Assembly (NCBI GenBank): GCA_020831765.1
Contig: JAFIFY010000021.1
Span: 1-53,566 of the forward strand
Source of the DNA: Phycisphaeraceae bacterium
GTDB lineage: Bacteria; Planctomycetota; Phycisphaerae; Phycisphaerales; Phycisphaeraceae
Reading direction: 5' to 3'
Length of the DNA stretch: 53,566 nucleotides
The notes beneath the pieces are model-generated. The model saw only the letters and a list, made by a program, of their open reading frames with translations. It was not told where the DNA came from and did not search any database. The position numbers were made by a program, and so were the translations under genes. This document shows, piece by piece, positions 25,952 to 34,837 of this stretch (its first letter is position 1; the number at the start of each line of letters is the position of its first letter).

Positions 25952-27335
25952 TGCGGCCATTGATCTAGCGCGGCATGCGGCGCTGATGGGCATCGAGGGC
26001 GTGGTGAGCGAGTCTCGGGGACTGGCCGTCCGTGTTCGTGATTTTCCCGTGTCGGTGGGTTCGCTGGTGACAATCACGCCTCGGGGCGATCATCGCGCGA
26101 GTGTGGAAGGGGAAGTGGTCGGCTTCGATGAGCGAACGACGGTGGTCATGCCGTTTGGCGCTTCGGATGGGTTTTCGCGGGGCGACCGGGTGCGTCTGGT
26201 GCAGTATCGACAGATGATCCCGTCCGGCCCGGCGATGCTGGGGCGGGTGATCGATGCCCTGGGCCGGCCGTTGGATGGACATGGACCGCTGGCCGGAGCC
26301 ACGCTGGTGCCGCTGCATCGAAAGCCGGTGGATCCGATGACGCGCCCGGTGATCGACACGCCGCTGAGTGTGGGCGTTCGCGCGATCGATGGCATTTGCA
26401 CGGTCGGTCGTGGTCAGCGCCTGGGCATCTTCGCCCAGCCGGGATTGGGCAAGAGCACGCTACTGGCCGAGATGGCCAGGAAGACCGATGCGGATGTGGC
26501 GGTGATCGGTCTTGTGGGTGAGCGGGGCCGTGAGGTACGTGATTTCATCGAGAACCAGTTGGCCCAGCGCGGACTGGAGCGATGTGTGGTGGTCGCGGCG
26601 ACCAGTGATGAGCCGGCCCTGATGCGCATTCGGGCGGCGCACATGGCGACCGCGATCGCCGAGTCTTTTCGCGATGAAGGCAAGGATGTTCTGCTGCTGA
26701 TGGATTCGGTCACCCGCTTCTGTCAGGCGCTGCGCCAGGTGGGATTGAGCAGCGGCGAGCCGCCGGCCACGAAGGGTTTCCCGCCCAGCGTGTTCGCGGC
26801 GCTGCCACTGCTGCTCGAACGTGCCGGCCGCACCGAGCGCGGGTCGATCACGGCGTTCTATACCGTCCTGGTCGAGGGTGATGAAGTGACCGATCCGATC
26901 GCCGATGCGACACGGGGCATCCTCGATGGGCATATCCAATTGAGCCGTACATTGGCCGAGAAGGGCCACTGGCCGGCCATCGATATCCTTGGCTCGATCA
27001 GCCGCGTGGCCATCGATGTGACCGATGCGCCCCATCAGGCGGCGCGGAACCAGGTCATCCGGCTGGAGCACAGTTACCGGCAGGTTGAGGAATTGAACAA
27101 CCTGGGCGCGTATGTGGCCGGGAGCAATCCGGACTTCGATCTGGCCCTGGCGGCGCGAGGGATGCTTGATCAGTTCCTTTGCCAGTCCGGCAGTGAGACC
27201 CAGCCCAGCGACTTTCACCGCACGCGTGCACAACTCCTGGCGATGCACCAGCAACTTCAGGCGGCAACCCGGCAACTGGGTTCGGATCGCCAGCGGCAAG
27301 GCGCTTCGGCGGGTTCACGAAGTCAGCAGCGCTGA
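25944..27335 (+). CDS. fliI: Flagellum-specific ATPase FliI
   Basis: Export ATPase of 463 residues related to the F1 beta subunit. Walker A is QPGLGKSTL (about residue 165-173), Walker B is DVLLLMDSVTRFCQALR, and the FliI-type signature is ERAGRTERGSITAFYTVLVE. The N-terminal beta-barrel includes VSVGSLVTITP. I place the start at ATG 25944, which overlaps the fliH end; the frame stays open further upstream to 25848, but that part is fliH coding sequence. Confidence 0.95.
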   Translation: MIDAAIDLARHAALMGIEGVVSESRGLAVRVRDFPVSVGSLVTITPRGDHRASVEGEVVGFDERTTVVMPFGASDGFSRGDRVRLVQYRQMIPSGPAMLGRVIDALGRPLDGHGPLAGATLVPLHRKPVDPMTRPVIDTPLSVGVRAIDGICTVGRGQRLGIFAQPGLGKSTLLAEMARKTDADVAVIGLVGERGREVRDFIENQLAQRGLERCVVVAATSDEPALMRIRAAHMATAIAESFRDEGKDVLLLMDSVTRFCQALRQVGLSSGEPPATKGFPPSVFAALPLLLERAGRTERGSITAFYTVLVEGDEVTDPIADATRGILDGHIQLSRTLAEKGHWPAIDILGSISRVAIDVTDAPHQAARNQVIRLEHSYRQVEELNNLGAYVAGSNPDFDLALAARGMLDQFLCQSGSETQPSDFHRTRAQLLAMHQQLQAATRQLGSDRQRQGASAGSRSQQR

Positions 27336-27371
27336 TGGTGATGACGTTTCCATGACGGATGAGGTCTGATC

Positions 27372-27830
27372 ATGCCCACGTTGTTCCGATTTCGACTCCA
27401 GACGCTGCTCAACGCCCGGCGGGAGGCCGAGGATCGGGCGCAGCGCGAGCTGGCCGTGCTGCAAGGGCGGAAACAGGCGATGCTCAATGAGCTTCGGTCC
27501 ATGCGGGAGTCGATCCACGATGCTCGCCATGAGTTGAACCAGTCCTTACGGGGGCGCGTGGTGATGGAGCAGGTCGGCCGGTTTGCGCGATTCACCCTTG
27601 AAGAGCGGGCGCGGGCGCAGGGGCTGGTGAGTCGGTTGGCCGCACTGGAGCGAGAGGTTGTCGAAGCCCGTGGGCGTTTGCTGGAAGCCATGAAGCAGCG
27701 TAAGGCATTGGAATTGCTTAGAGACCGTCAGAAACAGGAATGGCTCCAGCGGATGGAACGTCGCCAGACCGAGGAGCTGGATGAACTGGGCACGCAGGGG
27801 CATCTGCGACAGTCCGGCCTTCCTGATTGA
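27372..27830 (+). CDS. fliJ: Flagellar export protein FliJ
   Basis: A 152-residue coiled-coil protein (FRFRLQTLLNARREAEDRAQ, RELAVLQGRKQAMLNELRSM). The FRLQTLLNxR opening, the helical-only composition, the size and the position straight after fliI identify FliJ, which inserts into the FliI ring and helps substrate transfer to the export gate. Confidence 0.88.
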   Translation: MPTLFRFRLQTLLNARREAEDRAQRELAVLQGRKQAMLNELRSMRESIHDARHELNQSLRGRVVMEQVGRFARFTLEERARAQGLVSRLAALEREVVEARGRLLEAMKQRKALELLRDRQKQEWLQRMERRQTEELDELGTQGHLRQSGLPD

Positions 27831-27848
27831 TGCTGATGGGACTCGTTC

Positions 27849-28571
27849 ATGAAACCCGTGCTGCTGGCCGCGAAAATCTTTCTGCTGGTCCATCTCCTGG
27901 CCGCGCTGGGCTTCGTGGGCTGGCTGTGGGGCAGTAACCGCCTGACTCAGGAGCGGTTACATCGGGTTGTGGAGATGTTCCGTCTGACAGAGGCCCAAGA
28001 GATGGCCCAGCGGGAGGCCGAAGCCGCCGCGCTGGCCCGAGCCGAGCAGAACGAGCGGGAGTTGGCCCACCTGGAGTTGATCGCCGAGGGTCCGATCACC
28101 GTGGGACAGCGGATCGAAAGGCAGAATGTCGCGTCGGATATCACGCGGGCAAGGATTGCGCGGCTTCAGGAGCAGATCCGCGCGATGCAGGCTGATTTTG
28201 CGCTTAAGCAGCAGGAGCTCGATCAGCGCTCCCAACGGCTTCAGACGGAGATGGCCGAGTTCCATGCATTGCGTGACCAGTTGACAAGCCTGCGTCAGGA
28301 TGAGGATTTCAAGCGGTTGCTGGAGATCATGGAGCGGCAGCCGCCGCGCCAGGCCAAAACGCTCATGGTTCAGATGATTCAGGAGGAACGGCTCGATCAC
28401 GTGGTCAAGCTGCTGCGCGTGATGAATCCGAACACGGCGGCCGAGATTCTTCAGCAGTTCCGCACGCCCGAAGAGATTCGAATGGCGGTTCGCGTGCTGG
28501 ATCAACTGAACCAGGGCCAGGTTGAGCGGCAGGCGATCGAGCTGCCCGACGCGATGGAGGTGGAGCCATGA
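27849..28571 (+). CDS. MotE-like flagellar protein (MgtE_N-type)
   Basis: 240 residues: an N-terminal membrane helix (LLAAKIFLLVHLLAALGFVGWLWG), a long coiled coil (about 45-160, rich in Gln/Glu/Arg) and a C-terminal helical segment LKRLLEIMERQPPRQAKT-like to IRMAVRVLDQL resembling the MgtE N-terminal domain. The architecture and its place between fliJ and fliK match MotE, a MotC chaperone in rhizobia that is widespread in flagellar operons, where its general role is unclear. It ends with an ATGA overlap with fliK. Confidence 0.7.
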   Translation: MKPVLLAAKIFLLVHLLAALGFVGWLWGSNRLTQERLHRVVEMFRLTEAQEMAQREAEAAALARAEQNERELAHLELIAEGPITVGQRIERQNVASDITRARIARLQEQIRAMQADFALKQQELDQRSQRLQTEMAEFHALRDQLTSLRQDEDFKRLLEIMERQPPRQAKTLMVQMIQEERLDHVVKLLRVMNPNTAAEILQQFRTPEEIRMAVRVLDQLNQGQVERQAIELPDAMEVEP

Positions 28572-29848
28572 TCATGGGTATGCGGGTACCGCAGGTGGAT
28601 GCGGTCAAACTTGATGGGTTGTCAGGTCGGGCTGGGCGTTCGGTTTCGTCGAATCAGGGTTTTTTCGTCGATGTCCTTTCGGCTCGCCATGCGGTGTCTG
28701 ATTCCGCCGACGGCCAGGTCGTGTCCGCGGATCGCCACCGGGCACAGGGCGGTCATCGACAGTCGAATGACCGGCCCGATACCGATTCCAAGCCCCGGGC
28801 GTCTTCGAATCCCGGATCATCAGATCGTCGAAGCACGACCGCCGAATCCGGGAGGCGACAGGGCAACGTGGAAGCGGACGACAACAAAGTCCAACGGGCG
28901 ACGGTCGATTCGCCTGATGTGGGCGCGGGCGTCGGCGATGAGGAAGGATCGAACCCCGATGAATCACCGACCGAGGATGTGGTTCTGTTTCTGTCTGAAC
29001 TTGCCACCGCAACCGGCATGATGGATTCGTCGGCCCGTGCCCCGGCGAACCCCGCGCTCAACGGAATGAGCACCGCCGATGGCGGCATGGTTGACCCTGA
29101 GGCCCAGCAGGCCATGGGTCAGCGCGGCGGCCAATCGGGAGCGGAGGCCCAGGCAGGGGATGGACGGTCGATGGCCGGCCAGGGCGGTTCGGGACAACCA
29201 GGGAACGTGCGGCTGGATGAACTGGCCGGGTTCCGGCTGGTCGAGGGGGCCCTGCGTGTTGAGATGCGTGAAGGGGCATCAGCCAGGCCGGTGGATGCGG
29301 CGACGTTGCCGGGTGGATCGCAGCCCGCATCCGTGCTTCTTGAGCGCGTGGGTACTGACGCCGGTGCTTCGCGGATGGAGCTGCTTCGGCAGATGGATGA
29401 TGCCCAGGATCAGGCCAATGTCGCGCGTCTTGGCCGCGCATTGAACTCGGGCATTGCCCAGCGGGGCGGGTCGGTAACGCTTCGTTTGAATCCGCCGGAA
29501 ATGGGACTGGTCCGTGTTTCGCTACAGGTGACCGATACCACGGTGACCGCGCGGTTCGCGGCGCAGACCCCCGAGGCGCGGCAGATGCTCGAACGCAGTG
29601 TCGAGCAGTTGCGTGCCTCGCTTGAACGTCACGGCCTGCACGTTGAGCGGTTGGTGGTGCGCGAGATGCCACCCAGCCAGGGACAGGAAGGCGCCGGGCA
29701 GTTCGGCGATGAGAGCCGCTTTGCCGGTGACGGCCGAAGCCGCAACCGCTACACCGGCCAGCATCGCCGCGATGGATTGAACGCCGAATCGGAACCGACC
29801 GCGGAGTTCGCCACCAGCCTGGCCGACCGGATCAACGCAGAGCCCTGA
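28568..29848 (+). CDS. fliK: Flagellar hook-length control protein FliK
   Basis: A 426-residue ruler/substrate-switch protein. The first 280 residues are low-complexity (Ser/Asp/Gly/Gln-rich, disordered), as expected for the variable ruler part. The C-terminal domain has the conserved FliK core: GGSVTLRLNPPEMGLVRVSL followed by ARFAAQTPEARQMLERSVEQ and LERHGLHVERLVV. The start overlaps the MotE-like stop by four bases. Confidence 0.88.
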   Translation: MIMGMRVPQVDAVKLDGLSGRAGRSVSSNQGFFVDVLSARHAVSDSADGQVVSADRHRAQGGHRQSNDRPDTDSKPRASSNPGSSDRRSTTAESGRRQGNVEADDNKVQRATVDSPDVGAGVGDEEGSNPDESPTEDVVLFLSELATATGMMDSSARAPANPALNGMSTADGGMVDPEAQQAMGQRGGQSGAEAQAGDGRSMAGQGGSGQPGNVRLDELAGFRLVEGALRVEMREGASARPVDAATLPGGSQPASVLLERVGTDAGASRMELLRQMDDAQDQANVARLGRALNSGIAQRGGSVTLRLNPPEMGLVRVSLQVTDTTVTARFAAQTPEARQMLERSVEQLRASLERHGLHVERLVVREMPPSQGQEGAGQFGDESRFAGDGRSRNRYTGQHRRDGLNAESEPTAEFATSLADRINAEP

Positions 29849-29899
29849 CCCTGAGCGTCGCGGACTTGATACGAATCAACAAGAAGGAGTGCCGACACG

Positions 29900-30478
29900 A
29901 TGTCCATGATCAGCAGCCTCGCCAACCACTCCGCCCCTCCCACGAAGGGCAGCGCTTTTGGTGAGCTTTCCTCGGATAAGTTCATCAAGGTGTTGATTTC
30001 GGAACTGACCAATCAGGATCCCTTCAAGCCCCAGGACTCTTCGGCCATGCTCGAGCAGCTATCGAGCCTGCGCAACATCGAGAGCCAGATGGCGCTGCAG
30101 GATCAGATCGGCAAGCTGGTCCAGCAGAACCAGGTCGCAAGCTCCGGAGCGATGATCGGCCGCTCGATCGAGGGCATCGACATGACCGGTCAGACGGTGC
30201 GTGGAGCCGTGCGAGGCGTCCACATCCACGATGGCAAGGTTCAGCTCGAGCTTGAGGGCGGCGCTGTGGTGCCGATGGACAAGGTGACCCGACTGGGCAG
30301 CAGCGAAAGTGACCTGGTCGGCAAGGGGATCGAGGCCGTTCGGGAGAACGGTGAGCCGGTGACGGGAATTGTTCGTGCGGTGCGAAGCCTGGGTGGGACC
30401 ACGGTGCTGGAGCTTAAGGATGGTCTGACGGTGCCGTTGATCCAGGTCCGCAGGTTTTTTGACCCGGTGGCCAACTGA
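29900..30478 (+). CDS. flgD: Flagellar hook-capping protein FlgD
   Basis: Hook assembly cap, 192 residues. The N-terminal signature FIKVLISELTNQDPFKPQDS and MLEQLSSLRNIESQ are unmistakable for FlgD. The rest is two beta-rich repeats (MIGRSIEGIDMTGQTVRGAV; VTGIVRAVRSLGGTTVLEL). It precedes the hook gene, as usual, with one small gene in between. AGAAGGAG precedes the ATG. Confidence 0.93.
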   Translation: MSMISSLANHSAPPTKGSAFGELSSDKFIKVLISELTNQDPFKPQDSSAMLEQLSSLRNIESQMALQDQIGKLVQQNQVASSGAMIGRSIEGIDMTGQTVRGAVRGVHIHDGKVQLELEGGAVVPMDKVTRLGSSESDLVGKGIEAVRENGEPVTGIVRAVRSLGGTTVLELKDGLTVPLIQVRRFFDPVAN

Positions 30479-30510
30479 GCCCTTCGGCGTTGAGTGGTTG
30501 GAGTGGTTCG

Positions 30511-30807
30511 ATGAGCGGATCGATTGACCTGCTGCGCATGCTTGAGCCGCCCGTCCGTCCGGATGGTCGCGCTTCGCATGCCGCTCCGATCCGGCCGATC
30601 GAAACGCTTTCGTTTGATGAACTGTTGATCGAACAGCGCAGGCCGAGTGGATCAAGTGAAGGACAGGCCGTGGGCATGGAGGCTCAGGCTGCCGGAAATG
30701 AAGCAGGCGATGTGAAGGCGGCCGAACGGCCGGGCACGTTGGGACTTCTGGCCGCACTGGACCGTATGGACAACCCCTCGGTGATGCGGATGAGGGGCGG
30801 AGCGTGA
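30511..30807 (+). CDS. Small flagellar-operon protein of unknown function
   Basis: A 98-residue protein between flgD and flgE. IRPIETLSFDELLIEQRRPS is the only structured-looking piece; the rest is Gly/Ala/Glu-rich and probably disordered, with no signal peptide. GGAG lies seven bases before ATG 30511 (the frame is open to a TTG at 30490). A short protein at exactly this place occurs in many flagellar operons (the TIGR02530 group), but the usual C-terminal motif of that group is not visible here, so the relation is a guess. Confidence 0.6.
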   Translation: MSGSIDLLRMLEPPVRPDGRASHAAPIRPIETLSFDELLIEQRRPSGSSEGQAVGMEAQAAGNEAGDVKAAERPGTLGLLAALDRMDNPSVMRMRGGA

Positions 30808-30877
30808 AGGAAACGGATCGAAGATGCAACACAAGCCGATCGCCTCATGGCGGTACGGATGAACATGGGAGTAGAAC

Positions 30878-32593
30878 ATGGGCTTGAACACAACGCTATT
30901 CACCAGCCTGTCGGGTATGACCAACCACTCTGAGGCCATCAGCGTCACGGGCAATAACATCGCCAACACAAGCACCACCGGCTTCAAAGCCAGTCGCGTG
31001 GTGTTCGAGACGCAGATCAACCACATGAAGCGCAACGCTTCGCCACCCTCGGCGTTCCTGGGCGGTACCAACGCCGCGCAGATCGGCCTGGGTGTGAAGA
31101 TCGGCAGCATCGACCGGAACTTCAGCACCGGCGCGTTGCAGCCCACGGGCATTCGCACGGATGCGGCCATCGATGGCGGCGGCTTTTTCGTGATGAACGT
31201 CAACGGCAACCAGCACTACACGCGAATGGGCAACTTCGGTCTGGATCGTGACTTCAACCTCGTCAGCCCCAACACCGGCGGTTTCGTGCAGGGCTATGGA
31301 ATCGATGAGAACTTCAACATCATCCAGGGCCCGATCACTGATCTTCAGATTCCATTGGGCAGCCTTACCCTGGCCGAAGCGACCACGGAAGTGCGCCTGG
31401 CCGGCAATCTGAACGCCGGCGGCCAAGTGGCGACTCAGAACTCGATCCTTACGACAAACGCCATGACCGACAGCTCGACCGGCCTGCCGGCGACCGCGGC
31501 CAGTGCATTGGAGAACCTTGAAAACGCGCTGGGCGTGAGCCTGTTCAGTATCGGTGATGTGGTGTCCTTGAGCGGCATCAAGAAGGGAAGCGGCACGCTG
31601 CCACCCAAGACGTTCGAGGTCGGCCCGGCCAATACCACCGACAGTACCCATTTCGGCACGACGCTGGATGATTTCATGGGCTTTCTTCAGTTGACCCTGG
31701 GTTTGCAGAATACCGCGGATCCGACCGTCGGCGTGGCGGTTGATCCCGATGGCCAGATGGTCATCACGGGCAACACGGGCAAGAGCAATGATCTGTCCAT
31801 TCGCAACTCGGACATTGTCGTGAATAAAACCACCTCGCCCAGCCTGCCCTTCGAGATGACCAAGGTCGCCGAGGCCGATGGGGAATCCGTCCGGACCACG
31901 TTCGTGGCATTCGACAGCCTGGGTAACGAACTGACCATGGACCTTACCCTCGTGCTCGAAGAGAAGGCCGGCAATGGCACTCAGTGGCGCTTCTATGCCG
32001 AGTCGGAGGCCAATGTCGGTCTGCCCCGCGCTGTCGGCACGGGCTCGGTGGCATTCGATTCCAATGGCGCGCTGCTTTCGGTCACGGACCCGAACGTCAC
32101 GATCAACCGCCAGGGCACCGGCGCGTTTCCGCTTCAGGACATTCTGATTCGATTCGAGAGCCCTGACGGCGTGACCTCGGCTCTGAACTCGACCACCAGC
32201 CAGCTTTCAGCGCTCTGGCAGGACGGTGTGCCCATCGGCACGCTGGAGGACTTCGACATCGCCCAGGACGGCGTGATCTATGGGCTTTTTTCCAACAGCG
32301 CCATCCGCCCGATGGGGCAGATTCTCCTGGCCAACTTCGCCAATGTCGAAGGGCTTCGCGAGATCAGCGATGGCCTGTTCGCGGTCACGGCCAACAGCGG
32401 CCTGGCGATCATCGGGGAGCCGGGCACCGGTGGGCGCGGCTCGCTGATCGGGCGGACGCTGGAGCTTTCCAACGTCGAGCTCTCGCAGGAGTTCATCAAT
32501 CTCATCACCGCCAGCACCGGCTTCAGCGCCAACAGTCGGGTCATGACCACCAGCGACCGGCTGATGCAGGAACTTCTGGCCGTGGTGCGGTAA
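30878..32593 (+). CDS. flgE: Flagellar hook protein FlgE
   Basis: Hook subunit of 571 residues, longer than the enterobacterial protein (about 400) but within the range of other phyla. N-terminal axial helix LFTSLSGMTNHSEAISVTG with NNIANTSTTGFKASR; C-terminal helix LSQEFINLITASTGFSANSR with VMTTSDRLMQELLAVVR. The GGGFFVMNVNG and YTRMGNFGLDRD segments are FlgE/FlgF/FlgG core motifs. The extra length lies in the surface domains. GGGAG precedes the ATG. Confidence 0.94.
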   Translation: MGLNTTLFTSLSGMTNHSEAISVTGNNIANTSTTGFKASRVVFETQINHMKRNASPPSAFLGGTNAAQIGLGVKIGSIDRNFSTGALQPTGIRTDAAIDGGGFFVMNVNGNQHYTRMGNFGLDRDFNLVSPNTGGFVQGYGIDENFNIIQGPITDLQIPLGSLTLAEATTEVRLAGNLNAGGQVATQNSILTTNAMTDSSTGLPATAASALENLENALGVSLFSIGDVVSLSGIKKGSGTLPPKTFEVGPANTTDSTHFGTTLDDFMGFLQLTLGLQNTADPTVGVAVDPDGQMVITGNTGKSNDLSIRNSDIVVNKTTSPSLPFEMTKVAEADGESVRTTFVAFDSLGNELTMDLTLVLEEKAGNGTQWRFYAESEANVGLPRAVGTGSVAFDSNGALLSVTDPNVTINRQGTGAFPLQDILIRFESPDGVTSALNSTTSQLSALWQDGVPIGTLEDFDIAQDGVIYGLFSNSAIRPMGQILLANFANVEGLREISDGLFAVTANSGLAIIGEPGTGGRGSLIGRTLELSNVELSQEFINLITASTGFSANSRVMTTSDRLMQELLAVVR

Positions 32594-32606
32594 GGAGCGC
32601 TGAACG

Positions 32607-32813
32607 ATGATTCGTGTCACACGCCTCAACGGGCGGCAATATGTGCTCAACGCCGAGATGATCCGAACCGTCGAGGCCAACCCCGATACCATCATCACCC
32701 TGATCAACGGCGATCACCTGGTCGTCACCGAAAGCCCCGACCAGATCATCGCGCGGGTGATCGAATACGGCCGACATCTGCGCAAGCTGGTTGGTCCGGT
32801 CGAAGGGCTATAG
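32607..32813 (+). CDS. flbD: FlbD-family flagellar protein (SwrD-like)
   Basis: A 68-residue protein starting MIRVTRLNGRQYVLNAEMI and continuing with VEANPDTIITLINGDHLVV, the characteristic small FlbD/SwrD family found after flgE. In Bacillus subtilis SwrD raises flagellar power; it is distinct from the Caulobacter transcription factor also called FlbD. It starts 13 bases after the flgE stop and is the last + strand gene of the block, which then meets a convergent gene after ten bases. Confidence 0.85.
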   Translation: MIRVTRLNGRQYVLNAEMIRTVEANPDTIITLINGDHLVVTESPDQIIARVIEYGRHLRKLVGPVEGL

Positions 32814-32823
32814 GTCACCGATG

Positions 32824-33112
32824 TCACGGGGCGGATTCGGGCGTTGAATCCCGGGCTTGCGAATCGTCCGCGTTTCCGGGGCCGGGGCGTACCGCGCGGA
32901 CGATCAGCTTGTCCAGACGATTCAACCAGTCCAGTTCAATGTCGTTGGCTTCCAGCACCGAACCCAGCAGGCGATCGTAATCATGATCAAAGAAGCCGGC
33001 GAGGATGAACATGGGCACGGAATTGGCCGGATGGTAAGGACGGCCCGGCCATGAGCGACGGCGCCGCGAATAGGCCGAGGATGGCAAGGGTCAGCAGAAT
33101 GAGCCGGTTCAT
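32824..33112 (-). pseudogene. Small secreted protein, probably frameshifted
   Basis: The ATG at 33112 has GAGGG seven bases upstream and begins a clear signal peptide (MNRLILLTLAILGLFAAPSL) but stops after 41 codons at 32987. The frame shifted by +1 (32824 to about 33050) continues with protein-like sequence (YHPANSVPMFILAGFFDHDY, LEANDIELDWLNRLDKLIV) to a natural end before flbD. Joining the two gives a roughly 95-residue exported protein. A sequencing error, a real mutation or recoding are all possible. Function unknown; it lies 38 bases downstream of glyA. Confidence 0.5.
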
Positions 33113-33150
33113 CGTCAGGCCCTCGAAATGGCGTTCCGGGCGCGTTTCGA

Positions 33151-34437
33151 TCAATGAGGCATCGCGAACGCCTTGCAAAGGCCGTGCACCTCCTCGCGGA
33201 CTTTCTCGATCGCACTGGCCTCGCCGCAGCTCTTGAGCGCGCGGTCTATCAACTGCGCGACCGTGATCATCTGCACCTCGTGCATGCCGCGCGTCGTCAG
33301 CGCGGGGGTGCCCAGACGGATGCCGCTGGTCACGAACGGCGACCGCTGATCATTGGCCACGGTGTTCTTATTGGTGATGATGCCGGCCTGTTCCAGCCAC
33401 AAAGCGCCTTCCTTGCCCGACGTCTGAACGCCGCTTCGCGCAAGGTCGATGAGCACCAGATGATTGTCCGTGCCACCGGATGAGAGCTTCCAGCCCAATC
33501 GGATCAGTTCATCGGCCAGCGCCTTGGCGTTGCGGACGACCTGGTGGGCGTAGTGTTGGAATTCAGGCTTGAGCGCTTCGCCGAAGGCCACGGCCTTGCC
33601 CGCGATCACGTGCATCAGCGGCCCGCCCTGGGTGCCGGGAAAGACGGCCTTGTTGAACCTGGTGGCCAGGCCTTCGTTGTCCGTCAGGATCAGCCCGCCA
33701 CGCGGCCCGCGAAGCGTCTTGTGCGTCGTGGTGGTCACGATGTCGCAGTGGGGGAAGGGCGAAGGATGGCTGCCCCCGGCGACCAGCCCGGCGATGTGGG
33801 CGATATCGGCCATGAGCAACGCGCCACAACTGTCGGCCGCCTTGCGGAACCGTTCAAAGTCGATGATCCTGGGATAGGCCGAATAGCCGCAGAGAATGAG
33901 CTTGGGCTTGTGCTGGCGGGCCATGGTTTCGACCGCGTCATAGTCGATGTGGCCAAAGTCCGGCCGCGCTTGATCGTAAACCAGCGGGTAGTGCACCGGC
34001 TTGAACCACTTGCCCGAGATGTTCACCGGCGAACCGTGCGTCAGGTGCCCGCCATCGCTGAGCACCACGCTCATGTAGGTATCGCCCGGCTCCAGCAGGG
34101 CGAAGAATACCGCCAGATTGGCATTGGCGCCCGAGTGCGGCTGCACGTTGGCGAACTTGCAGCCGAAGAGCTTCTTGGCACGCTCGATGGCTAGATTCTC
34201 GACCTCATCGTAATGGGCGCAGCCCGAGTAATACCGCTTGCCCGGATAACCTTCGCAGTACTTGTTGGTCATGCAGGAGCCCACGGCGGCCATCACAGCG
34301 CTGCTGGCGTGGTTCTCGCTGGCGATCATCTCCAGGGTGTCGGCCTGGCGGCGCTCCTCGGCGGCGATGATCTTGAATACCTGCTCATCGGTGGCCTCAA
34401 GGGTTTCAAGGGTCGAGGCGTGGGGACTGGCGGTCAT
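33151..34437 (-). CDS. glyA: Serine hydroxymethyltransferase
   Basis: PLP enzyme interconverting serine and glycine and supplying 5,10-methylenetetrahydrofolate; 428 residues, a full-length family member. Motifs: [46 protein letters not shown], and the PLP-lysine segment [15 protein letters not shown] (Lys at about 240). GGAGATCAGG precedes the ATG. It is cytoplasmic and transcribed opposite to the flagellar block. I saw no known riboswitch in its upstream region. Confidence 0.96.
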   Translation of the reverse strand: MTASPHASTLETLEATDEQVFKIIAAEERRQADTLEMIASENHASSAVMAAVGSCMTNKYCEGYPGKRYYSGCAHYDEVENLAIERAKKLFGCKFANVQPHSGANANLAVFFALLEPGDTYMSVVLSDGGHLTHGSPVNISGKWFKPVHYPLVYDQARPDFGHIDYDAVETMARQHKPKLILCGYSAYPRIIDFERFRKAADSCGALLMADIAHIAGLVAGGSHPSPFPHCDIVTTTTHKTLRGPRGGLILTDNEGLATRFNKAVFPGTQGGPLMHVIAGKAVAFGEALKPEFQHYAHQVVRNAKALADELIRLGWKLSSGGTDNHLVLIDLARSGVQTSGKEGALWLEQAGIITNKNTVANDQRSPFVTSGIRLGTPALTTRGMHEVQMITVAQLIDRALKSCGEASAIEKVREEVHGLCKAFAMPH

Positions 34438-34452
34438 TGATCCTGATCTCCA

Positions 34453-34770
34453 TCAAGCTAATGCGGGTTTGGATACGGCTGTCTCTGGAAACGGCGGGAG
34501 GAGCTTACTGATTTCGGACTTCAACGTCCGCAGTGAATCCTGATCGTCCGTGGTCGGGGATTGGGTGTGAGCCACCGCCGTTTCCGCCACGGGCGCCGAA
34601 CGCTGATGCAACCCCGGTGAATCCGATCCTCGGCTGCCGTGAACCACCGAAGAACCGTACGGGGAGCCCAATGCCACCATAATACAGCAATGGCTGGCAC
34701 TTGCCCGATAGACATTCAGGAAAATACTAGCCTCCACGAGGATCAGGGACGAATTCATGGCAACCGGCAA
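34453..34770 (-). CDS. Doubtful small ORF upstream of glyA
   Basis: An ORF of up to 105 codons that ends 15 bases before the glyA start, an operon-like distance. The C-terminal half (DSLRTLKSEISKLLPPFPE) looks protein-like, but third-position G+C is only moderate, no good ribosome binding site is seen and nothing is recognised. The 34438-34837 gap otherwise holds no gene. TTGCCC (34701) and TACTAG (34725) may be a weak + strand promoter for the acyltransferase. Confidence 0.2.
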   Translation of the reverse strand: MPVAMNSSLILVEASIFLNVYRASASHCCIMVALGSPYGSSVVHGSRGSDSPGLHQRSAPVAETAVAHTQSPTTDDQDSLRTLKSEISKLLPPFPETAVSKPALA

Positions 34771-34837
34771 GCCGGAAGCTTGAACCGATGCCGAAATTCA
34801 GCAGCAAGGTGATCACCAACGATCTGCCCTGGAACAA

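Noticed and set aside
34650-34670. GAACCGTACG, resembling the end of a group II intron domain V
   Set aside because: The opposite arm of domain V and any reverse transcriptase gene are absent; a ten-base match is not evidence.
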